From Sphingomonas sp. Leaf242 (GTDB taxonomy: Bacteria; Pseudomonadota; Alphaproteobacteria; Sphingomonadales; Sphingomonadaceae): a stretch of 64,000 bases of DNA. The notes beneath the pieces are model-generated. The model was not told the DNA's origin and searched no databases. It worked only from the letters and a program-made list of their open reading frames with translations. Below, piece after piece: positions 53,981 to 61,609 of the stretch. The stretch spans positions 442,972-506,971 of the forward strand of contig NZ_LMLW01000001.1 in NCBI RefSeq assembly GCF_001422045.1, given 5' to 3'. Position numbers and translations under genes: made by a program. Numbering within the stretch: the first letter of the stretch is position 1; each line of letters starts with the position of its first letter.

Positions 53981-55366
53981 CTATTTCGTCAGGTCGGTGA
54001 GCAGCGAGCGGTAATAGGTGATCGCCAGCGGGATGTTGTCGATCGGCGTCCGCTCGTTCAGGCCGTGGCTGAAGTCGTCGGACTGCTTGATGAAGGTCGG
54101 GCTGATGCCGTAGCTCGGCACGCCGACCGAGCGGTACCACATCGAATCGCTCGCGCCCGCCGACATGCTCGGGAAGATCGGCACGCCGGGGCGGATCTTG
54201 GCCATCGCCGTCTTGACCGCACCCATCAGGTCGGCACGCAACGGCGAGGCGTCGGTCGGGTTGGAGCCCTCGGTGACGTCGCTGAACTTCACGCCCGGGT
54301 CGGCGGCGACCTTGGCGAGTTCGGCCATCACGGTCGCGGGTTTCACGCCGGGGAAGATGCGGCAGTTGATGTTGGCGGTCGCGCGCTGCGGCAAGGCGTT
54401 GAGCGCATGCCCGCCGCTGATCATCGACGTGACGCAGGTCGTGCCGATCTGGCCGACATAGCCGGGGTTGGCGGCGAGCGTCTCGATCGCCTTCTCGTCC
54501 TTGGGATTGGCGGCGAAGGCGCGCATCGCGGCACCGATCTCTGGTGTCTGGCGCGGTGCGACGCCCTCGAAATAACCCTTGGTGATCGGCGACAGTTGCG
54601 GCGTGAATCGATACTCGCCGATTTTCACCAGCGCGGCAGCGAGTTGGTTGATCGCGTTCACTTTGCGCGGTGCGGACGAGTGGCCGCCGGCGCTGGTCGT
54701 TTCGAGCTGGAAGTCGGCATAGGTCTTCTCGGCCGCGCCGACCGTGAAATATTCGGCCTTGCCGTCTTCGCCATACAACCCGCCGCCGCCGTCGATGTTG
54801 AGCGCCATTTCGGCAGTCTTGAGCCGGTCGGCGATCAGCGACGACGTCTTCATGACGGTTTCCTCGTCGCCCGACAGCGCGAGGACGATGCCGCGCGTGG
54901 GTTTGTAGCCGGCCTTCTTCATGTCGAGCAGCGTCGCGATCGCGAGCGCGGCGTCGAGCTTCATGTCGGTCGCGCCGCGGCCGTAGAGATAGCCGTTCTC
55001 GACCACTGCGGTAAACGGATCGCGTTGCCAGTCGGCGGGCTTGGCTTCGACCACGTCGATATGCCCCGCGATGACGATCGGCTTCAGCGCCGCGTCGGTC
55101 CCCTTCCAGGTGGCGATCAGATAGGCGGTGTCGTCGACCGGGGTGATCGTCACGTCGCTCGCCGCAAAGCCGCCGCCGACCAGCACCGACTTCAGATAGG
55201 CTGCAAGCTGCGGCGTCTGGTTGCCGGGACCCCGCACGCTGCGAAACGCGATCATCTTCTTGGCGATTTCGAGGCCGTTGGTGGCGGCCGGCGAGGTCGT
55301 CGTCTGGGCGGTGGTGGGAATCGCGGCCGTCACGGCAGCGCAGGTCAGGAACAGCTTCAGTGTCAT
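53981..55366 (-). CDS. Secreted M20 family metallopeptidase
   Basis: A 461-residue exported zinc carboxypeptidase/dipeptidase-like enzyme. Signal MTLKLFLTCAAVTAAIPTTA-QT. Metal and catalytic motifs: AGHIDVVEAKPADW (His, Asp), GRGATDMKLDAA (bridging Asp), LSGDEETV (general base Glu), NIDGGGG, and a late His in DDFSHGLNERT. TTSAGGHSSAPRKVNA marks the dimer lid. It follows the TonB receptor by 20 bp and should release amino acids from peptides in the periplasm. AAGGA precedes the ATG. Confidence 0.9.
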   Translation of the reverse strand: MTLKLFLTCAAVTAAIPTTAQTTTSPAATNGLEIAKKMIAFRSVRGPGNQTPQLAAYLKSVLVGGGFAASDVTITPVDDTAYLIATWKGTDAALKPIVIAGHIDVVEAKPADWQRDPFTAVVENGYLYGRGATDMKLDAALAIATLLDMKKAGYKPTRGIVLALSGDEETVMKTSSLIADRLKTAEMALNIDGGGGLYGEDGKAEYFTVGAAEKTYADFQLETTSAGGHSSAPRKVNAINQLAAALVKIGEYRFTPQLSPITKGYFEGVAPRQTPEIGAAMRAFAANPKDEKAIETLAANPGYVGQIGTTCVTSMISGGHALNALPQRATANINCRIFPGVKPATVMAELAKVAADPGVKFSDVTEGSNPTDASPLRADLMGAVKTAMAKIRPGVPIFPSMSAGASDSMWYRSVGVPSYGISPTFIKQSDDFSHGLNERTPIDNIPLAITYYRSLLTDLTK

Positions 55367-55386
55367 CGTATGTCCTTGAATACGCA

Positions 55387-57936
55387 TTAGAACTTGGCGC
55401 CGGCCCGAAGCCCGATCGTGCGCGGGGTGCTGGTGACGATGTAGGTCCGCTGCGAACACGTTCCGCATTGCTGGTAGCGGGACAGTTCCGCGCGTTCGTC
55501 CCAAAGGTTCTGGACGAACACCTCGAAGGTGAAGTTGGACAGCTCCGCGCCGACCGAGGCGTTGCCGGTGGTGTACGCCTGAAGCCGCCCCAGCGTCGCC
55601 GCCTGCGCCAGCCGGATATCCGCCGACGCTGAACTCTGATGCGCGACGAGGCCCTGGATATACGCCTTCGCGGTGCCGATCGGCATGCTGTAGCGCGCGG
55701 TACCGCTCGCCTTGAAGCGTGGCGTGATCGGCAGGCGCGTCCCCGATGGCGCGAGCACGTCGGTGCCGTCGCCGCTGCAGATCTGCGTCGCGCACAGGTC
55801 GTTGCGCGTCTTTGCATCGGTGTACGAGCCGGCGGCGGTCAGCGAGAGGCCGCCGGTCGAGAAGTTCGCGTCAGCCTCCGCGCCGCGGATCCGCGCGTTC
55901 GGGCCGTTCTGGATGATCGTGAAGCTGTTCGCGCCGAGGAACGAGAACTGGAACTTGTCCCATTGCTGTTGATAGATCGCGGCGTTGAACCGCAATCGCT
56001 CGAACAGCGTCGTCTTCAGGCCCAGCTCGTAATTGGTCAGGAAATCCGCGTCATACGGCGCGACATCGCCGCGACGATTGATCCCGCCCGGGCGGAAACC
56101 GCGCGAGAAGGTGGCATAGGCCAAGACCTTGTCGGTCGGCTTGAAGGTAAGGTTGAAGCGGTAGGTCGCGCCCTGGCCCTGCGTCTTCTTGGGGATCAGC
56201 CCGGTCGTCGTGTAGGTCGCCAGATTGGTGCATGGCGAGCCCGAGACCGTCGCCGGCAGCAGCGTCGAGGTGTCGCCACCGTCCAGATAGGCCTGCCGCA
56301 GGGTCTGGCCATTGGCGAGATAGCATCCCGCGACTCCGGTCTGGCCGCTGCCCGCCGCATTGAACGGCGTGGCGGTGTAGGGCCGGCCGTCGGCCGGATC
56401 GACTGCCGGATTGCGTCCGAACCCGTAGAAGCCGATCAGCGAATTGTCGTAGATGTACGCGCGGCCCCCTGCGGTTGCGGTGAGGGTCGGCAGGATGTCG
56501 AAGCTCGCCTCGCCGAACACCGCATAATCGGTATCAACGCGCTTTTGCTGGGTCAGCCACAAGGTGCCGGGCGATCCGTTGACCGACACCGCGGTGCCGA
56601 GATTGGCGATCTGGTAGTCCTGGAAGATCGCGTTCGTCTGGCGCTGGTAGAAGGCGCCTGAAACGACCCGGAAGCGATCCGCCGATGGCGAGGCAACGCG
56701 GAATTCCTGGCTGATCTTCTTGAAGTGATCGGTGCCGATGATCTTCTGCCGCGGATCGATCGTCTTGCCCGCATTGTCCTGGTAAAAGAAATAGCCGGCA
56801 AGCCCACCGACCGAGGAATAGGCCGAGTCATACGCCTCGGCGTAATCGGTATAGTCGCTCGACGTGAAGGTCTTCCGGTCGAGATACGCGCCGGCATAGG
56901 TGACGTCCCAGTTGCCGACCTTGCCCTCGATCGTCAGCGCGCCCTGCATGAACCGGTCGCGGCGGTATTCGGGGAAGAAATGCTGGACCTGGAGATCGCC
57001 GACCTTGGGGTCGTAGCCATAGGTGCCGTGGTTGCGCTGTTCCTGGTACAGGACGGTCGGCGTCACGGTCCAGTTGCTGTCGAGATCGACCTTCAGCGCC
57101 GCGCGGCCACCATAGGTCTCGGTGTCGTTGTAGTTCTTCTTCACGAACGCTGCGTTGTCGACGACCACGCCGCCGTTCGCGGAAGTGCATGACGTCGCGG
57201 TCGGCTCGGGCAGATAGCTGCGGCACCCGGCGACGTTGTCGATATAGCCTGCATCGCGCTGATAGAAGCCGACCACGCGCAGCGCCGCCGATCCGGACAG
57301 CGGCATGTTGAGCATGCCTTCGAGCTTGCTGCCGATGCCGCCCGACTTGACGCTGTTTACCTCGCCGTCGACGCGGCCGTAGAAGCCGCTCAGATCGGGC
57401 TTGTTGGTGATGATCCGGATCGTGCCGGCTTCGGACGACGCGCCGTACAGCGTGCCTTGCGGCCCAGCGAGGCTCTCGATCCGCGCGATGTCGTAGATGT
57501 GGACGTCGAGCGTGCCGCCGATCGTCGTCACCGGCTGCTCGTCGAGATACGTGCCGACCGAGGGCAGCGGGCCCGAATGATTGCCGTCGCCACCCGATGC
57601 GACGCCGCGCATGTAGACGACGGTCGATCCCGGCTGCGTGGTCTGGAACGACACCGACGGCAGCAACTGCGTATATTGGTTGAAGTTCGAGATGTTGAGA
57701 TCGTCGAGCCGCTTGGTGCCGATCGCCTGGATGCTGATCGGGACGCTCTGGATGCTCTGGTCGCGCTTCTGCGCGGTGACGACGATGTCGCCTTCGTACT
57801 CGCCGGCGGTTTGCGCGGCAGGGGCGGCAACCGGCGTCGGGGCGGCGGCAGGATCGGTCTGGGCGTAGGCGGGAGACACGATTGCCGACGAGGCGAGAAG
57901 TGAGCCGATCAACAACCGACGATCGAATATGTGCAT
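55387..57936 (-). CDS. TonB-dependent receptor, operon with M20 peptidase
   Basis: An 849-residue receptor. Signal MHIFDRRLLIGSLLASSAIVSPAYA-QT, TonB-proximal GDIVVTAQKRDQSIQSVPISI, plug signature RIESLAGPQGTLYGASSEAGTIRI, barrel ending TIGLRAGAKF. Extracellular Cys pairs occur (GCRSYLPEPTATSC, CATQIC, QQCGTC). Location before an exported M20 peptidase and after a TPR-sulfotransferase suggests uptake of a peptide or sulfated compound. Gap to peptidase 20 bp, to sulfotransferase 113 bp. Confidence 0.9.
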   Translation of the reverse strand: MHIFDRRLLIGSLLASSAIVSPAYAQTDPAAAPTPVAAPAAQTAGEYEGDIVVTAQKRDQSIQSVPISIQAIGTKRLDDLNISNFNQYTQLLPSVSFQTTQPGSTVVYMRGVASGGDGNHSGPLPSVGTYLDEQPVTTIGGTLDVHIYDIARIESLAGPQGTLYGASSEAGTIRIITNKPDLSGFYGRVDGEVNSVKSGGIGSKLEGMLNMPLSGSAALRVVGFYQRDAGYIDNVAGCRSYLPEPTATSCTSANGGVVVDNAAFVKKNYNDTETYGGRAALKVDLDSNWTVTPTVLYQEQRNHGTYGYDPKVGDLQVQHFFPEYRRDRFMQGALTIEGKVGNWDVTYAGAYLDRKTFTSSDYTDYAEAYDSAYSSVGGLAGYFFYQDNAGKTIDPRQKIIGTDHFKKISQEFRVASPSADRFRVVSGAFYQRQTNAIFQDYQIANLGTAVSVNGSPGTLWLTQQKRVDTDYAVFGEASFDILPTLTATAGGRAYIYDNSLIGFYGFGRNPAVDPADGRPYTATPFNAAGSGQTGVAGCYLANGQTLRQAYLDGGDTSTLLPATVSGSPCTNLATYTTTGLIPKKTQGQGATYRFNLTFKPTDKVLAYATFSRGFRPGGINRRGDVAPYDADFLTNYELGLKTTLFERLRFNAAIYQQQWDKFQFSFLGANSFTIIQNGPNARIRGAEADANFSTGGLSLTAAGSYTDAKTRNDLCATQICSGDGTDVLAPSGTRLPITPRFKASGTARYSMPIGTAKAYIQGLVAHQSSASADIRLAQAATLGRLQAYTTGNASVGAELSNFTFEVFVQNLWDERAELSRYQQCGTCSQRTYIVTSTPRTIGLRAGAKF

Positions 57937-58049
57937 GCGCGAGCCCCCAAGCGATTATGCGCAGAGACTGTGGTGCAGTGCAGCGAACGTCAAACGAAGC
58001 CGGCGTATTTTGCAGCTTTATTACGCGAGCGTGACGTTTTTGCCACGGA

Positions 58050-59615
58050 TCATGCGCGCAGCAGGTTGCCGAGCGCAGTTTTCAGCGGGTCGAGCCACAT
58101 TTCGTATGGTCGCCAGGCGTCGACGCCGTCGCGGTTGATCGGGCGGCGGACCTGTTCCGAACTTGCGGTGCGCACCGCGCGATCGGTCTCGTGAAACGCG
58201 AGGCAGGCGGGCTCGTAGTCGAGCCCGCACACTGCGAGCAGCGCACGGACCTCGACCTCGGTGTTGTCGATCAGCGCTTCGTGATCGACGCGGTGGACGC
58301 GGCCCGGTGCGACCGTGTCGACGTGACGCATCAGCCGGACGTAGTCGCGGAAATAGCGGCCGAGATCGTCGAGCGAATAGCTGAACGTCTGCCCCCTCGC
58401 GTAGTGCTGCTTGAAGTTCGAGAAGCAGCAGTCGAGCGGATCGCGGCGTGCGTCGATGATCCGGGCGTTGGGCAGCGCGAGCAGGATCAGCGGCACATGC
58501 GCCCAGTTGTTGGGGAGCTTGTCGATGAAGAACGGGCGCTCGGTACGGCGCTGGATTGCGGCGCGGCGCAGATACTCGTCGCCGAGATCGCGCAATGCCT
58601 CCGCCGACAGCGTGTCGATCGCGCCCGGATAGTCGGCGATGCCGCGCGCGATCGCGGGCATGTCGGGGAGTTCGGTGGTGCCCTCGACCAGGCTGTGGCT
58701 GGCGAGGATCTGTTCGATCAGCGTCGAGCCGGCGCGTGGCATGCCGAGCACGAAGATCGGGTCGGATGCGTCGCATCCCTGGCCGCGGCGCGCGTCGAGC
58801 AGCGCCGGGGTCAGTACCGCGATGCTGCGGTCGACGAACGCGGTGGTCTCGTCGGCATCGTAGCTGATGCGCGTGCGGCGCAGCGTGTTGCCGGCGTCGT
58901 AATGCGCGAACGAGCGAGCGGCGTCGCGGCGATCCTCGAACGCCTTGCCGAGCGCGAAGTCGAGGTGGAACCGGTCCTCGTCGCCGAGGTCGTCGCGCGC
59001 GAGCGCCGCCTCCATCGCCGCGATATCGTGGTCATCGAACCGCACCGTCTTGAGGTTGGCGAGGCTCCACCACGCATCGCCTAGCGTCGGTTGGAGCGAC
59101 AGCGCGCGCCGATACGCGGCGATACCGTCGTCGCGGCGCCCGACGGTCTTGAGCATATGGCCGTAGCTCAGCCACACGCGCGGTTGATCGGGGGCGTCGT
59201 GCAGCACCTTTTCGTACAGCGTGATCGCATCCTCGAACCCACCGAGCCGACCGAGCGCCGCCGCTTTCAAATTGGCGTGGCCGGGATTATCGGGCTCGTC
59301 GGCGATCACCGCATCGAGCAACTTCAGCGCTTCTGGCGCACGGTTCTGGCGGTAGAGCACGAGCGCGAGGTTCGCGCGCGCCGCGGTGAAGCCGGGGGCC
59401 AGTTCGACCGCACGCCGCAACAGCGTCTCGGCATCCTTGTACCGCCCGATCCGCCCGGCGAGTTCCGCCAGCATGCGGATCGCGCGCGCATCGAACGGAT
59501 CGCGCTTGAGATAGGCCTTCAGCAGCGGTTCGGCGACGTGGAGCTGATTGTCGTGCAGCGCCAGCGCGGCCTGCATCAGGTCGCTCGACCAGCGGGGAGT
59601 GGGGAGGGAAGCCAT
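58050..59615 (-). CDS. TPR-sulfotransferase fusion protein
   Basis: A 521-residue cytoplasmic protein. Residues 10-200 are tetratricopeptide helices (YKDAETLLRRAVELAPGFTAARANLALVLYRQ). From about 265 a sulfotransferase domain begins with FVLGMPRAGSTLIEQILASH, the 5'-phosphosulfate loop binding PAPS; IDKLPNNWAHVPLI and IIDARRDPLDCCFSNF form the 3'-phosphate region. It would transfer sulfate to an unknown hydroxyl. This domain pair next to TonB receptors is recurrent in sphingomonads, but its purpose is not known. Starts 86 bp after the GH43 stop. Confidence 0.85.
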   Translation of the reverse strand: MASLPTPRWSSDLMQAALALHDNQLHVAEPLLKAYLKRDPFDARAIRMLAELAGRIGRYKDAETLLRRAVELAPGFTAARANLALVLYRQNRAPEALKLLDAVIADEPDNPGHANLKAAALGRLGGFEDAITLYEKVLHDAPDQPRVWLSYGHMLKTVGRRDDGIAAYRRALSLQPTLGDAWWSLANLKTVRFDDHDIAAMEAALARDDLGDEDRFHLDFALGKAFEDRRDAARSFAHYDAGNTLRRTRISYDADETTAFVDRSIAVLTPALLDARRGQGCDASDPIFVLGMPRAGSTLIEQILASHSLVEGTTELPDMPAIARGIADYPGAIDTLSAEALRDLGDEYLRRAAIQRRTERPFFIDKLPNNWAHVPLILLALPNARIIDARRDPLDCCFSNFKQHYARGQTFSYSLDDLGRYFRDYVRLMRHVDTVAPGRVHRVDHEALIDNTEVEVRALLAVCGLDYEPACLAFHETDRAVRTASSEQVRRPINRDGVDAWRPYEMWLDPLKTALGNLLRA

Positions 59616-59701
59616 CGCGCCGAACAGTCGGAGAGCATGGCGCCAGCGTCAAGCAGGCATCCGCACTCGCGCACGCATGCCCGACCTACGCCGTCACGCG
59701 G

Positions 59702-61369
59702 TCAATGCGTCCACGCATAGGGACCGACGACGGTCCCAACGAACCCACCCGCGGACTTTGTGCTGAGAAAGCGTGCGTCGACCTTGTCCGACAGCGTGCG
59801 TCGGGAGCCAGCGACCTGATAGTCGAACGCCATCGTCCCGCCGTCGGCGCGGATCGTCAGCGTGACGGGACCGGCCGCGACGGGCGCCGACGCGACCAGC
59901 CGCTCGCGCCCGTCGGCCGCGGTATACAGCGCGACGACGGTCTTGCCGGCGATCCGCGTGACCCCGAACATCAGATAGTTTCGGTCGCTTTGCATCGCCG
60001 CGAGGCCGGCACGGTCGCCGTCGGTGTTCGGTGCGAACGTCACGGTGGTCGACATCGTCGCCACGTGATGCTGCTGACGCCGCCCGACGAACGCGGGCAC
60101 GCCCGACAGGTCGCCGATCGGCGTGCCCTTGCCGAGCACGAGGTCGCCGTGATCGAGCCGGTAGAAGGGCTGTTTCGGGGTGCGCACGCCGATCCACTGC
60201 ATCGCGAGCTTGGTGCCGTCGAACTCGTCGACATAGCCGAAATCGCCGCTCGTCGGGATCTTGGGGGCGGGTTGTTTGGGGAGATTAGGCGCCTTGCCGA
60301 CGAACGGTATCGCCTGGCCCTTGGGCAGGATGATCGGCCAGCCATCCTTCCACGTCACGGGCAGGAGGAACGTCTCGCGACCGATGTTGTAATAGTCGCC
60401 ATCATACGGGCGCACCGCGAGGAAGGTCGCCCACCAGTCGCCCTTCGCGGTCTGGACGAGTTCGGCGTGACCCGACGAGGTGATCGGATTGGGTCGTGCG
60501 GGATCGAGGTCGCGCTGCGTCAGGATCGGATTGCCCGCGAACGGCACGAACGGCCCGCGCAACTGCCGCGATCGGAACACGACCTGCGAATGGTTGACGC
60601 TCGTGCCGCCTTCCGCCGCGGTCAGGTAATACCAGCCGTCCTTGCGGAAGATATGTGGTCCCTCGATCCACACCGGCTTTTTGGTCAGGTCGACGCCGCC
60701 GTTGATCAGCTGCGTGCTCTCGCCGACCATTTTCCCCGCACGCCAGTCGAATTCCTGGATCCAGATCGCGCGGTGGCCGTCGTAGCGCGGCGGCTCGTTC
60801 GGCGCGCGGTTGTTGACGACATACGCCTTGTCGCCCTCCCAATAGATCGACGGATCGATCCCCTCGAACGGCAGCCAGGTCGGATTGGACCAGGGACCCG
60901 CCGGGTTCTTCGCGGTGATGACGAAGTTGCCTTTGCACTCGACGCAGGTGTTGACGATGTAGAAGGTGCCGGCGTGATACGAGATGTCGGGCGCGAACAC
61001 CGCCTGCGAGGTCCGCATGCCGGTGAAGTCTAGCTGCTCGGGCCGATCGATCGCGTTGCCGATCTGCGTCCAGTGGACGAGATCCTTCGAGGTGAAGATC
61101 GGCAAGCCGGGGAAATGCGCGAACGACGACAGGACAAGGTAGAAGTCGTCGCCGACGCGGGTGACCGACGGGTCAGGGTAATAGCCCGACAGGATCGGAT
61201 TGCGGTACTCGCCGGGGCCAACCTTGGCCTGCTCCTGCGCGTGTCCGTCATAGGTGAAGCGGCTGAACCGGGGGGCGTCGCTTGCCGAGGCCGTGGCGGC
61301 GGCCGTGCCTGCAAGCAGGACGGCGGTCGCGCGCAGTGCGGCGCCTGCATATCGATCGAAGCGCGTCAT
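59702..61369 (-). CDS. GH43 family beta-xylosidase/arabinofuranosidase
   Basis: A 555-residue exported enzyme. Signal to TASAS-DA (about residue 30). The five-blade propeller has the three catalytic carboxylates of GH43: Asp66 (GYYPDPSVT), Asp172 (GIDPSIYW) and Glu236 (VWIEGPHI). A C-terminal beta-sandwich (about 385-555; FGYVDEFDGTKLAMQWIG) is of the GH43_C2 type. It should remove xylose or arabinose from plant polysaccharides. GGGAGAGG precedes the ATG. Divergent from GH95 across a 240-bp gap with two operator-like palindromes. Confidence 0.87.
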   Translation of the reverse strand: MTRFDRYAGAALRATAVLLAGTAAATASASDAPRFSRFTYDGHAQEQAKVGPGEYRNPILSGYYPDPSVTRVGDDFYLVLSSFAHFPGLPIFTSKDLVHWTQIGNAIDRPEQLDFTGMRTSQAVFAPDISYHAGTFYIVNTCVECKGNFVITAKNPAGPWSNPTWLPFEGIDPSIYWEGDKAYVVNNRAPNEPPRYDGHRAIWIQEFDWRAGKMVGESTQLINGGVDLTKKPVWIEGPHIFRKDGWYYLTAAEGGTSVNHSQVVFRSRQLRGPFVPFAGNPILTQRDLDPARPNPITSSGHAELVQTAKGDWWATFLAVRPYDGDYYNIGRETFLLPVTWKDGWPIILPKGQAIPFVGKAPNLPKQPAPKIPTSGDFGYVDEFDGTKLAMQWIGVRTPKQPFYRLDHGDLVLGKGTPIGDLSGVPAFVGRRQQHHVATMSTTVTFAPNTDGDRAGLAAMQSDRNYLMFGVTRIAGKTVVALYTAADGRERLVASAPVAAGPVTLTIRADGGTMAFDYQVAGSRRTLSDKVDARFLSTKSAGGFVGTVVGPYAWTH

Positions 61370-61424
61370 GGTGGTCCTCTCCCGTCGTCTCGCGGCACTG
61401 AACGCGCCTGCTGCCTCAACACTA

Positions 61425-61435
61425 TAGCGCTAACA
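61425..61435. promoter_or_regulatory. Operator-like palindrome TAGCGCTAACA
   Basis: TAGCGCTA (61425-61432) is a perfect 8-bp palindrome; extended to TAGCGCTAACA it matches 11 positions of the xylose-regulator (XylR, LacI family) box TGGTAGCGCTAACA known from Xanthomonas. It sits 56 bp upstream of the GH43 start, in the promoter it shares with GH95. Confidence 0.5.
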
Positions 61436-61492
61436 TTCTCGAAGGCCAGCCGCGTGCTCCGATGCGGCCGCAGGTGGCTTGGGGGTAGCTAA

Positions 61493-61504
61493 GATACCGG
61501 TACC
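61493..61504. promoter_or_regulatory. Second LacI-type operator candidate GATACCGGTACC
   Basis: GATACCGGTACC holds the central palindrome TACCGGTA (61495-61502), the CG-centred form typical of LacI-family operators. It lies about 105 bp before the GH95 ATG and 63 bp from the first palindrome, six helical turns apart. Confidence 0.4.
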
Positions 61505-61609
61505 AAGTTACGCTCCGTCCCGACGCAGGTGCAACGGGCGGCGTGGTGAGTGTCGGACAGGGTCCGGTCTTCCGCAGATTCGCTCGTGACGATCGCGGAA
61601 GGGAGAAGG

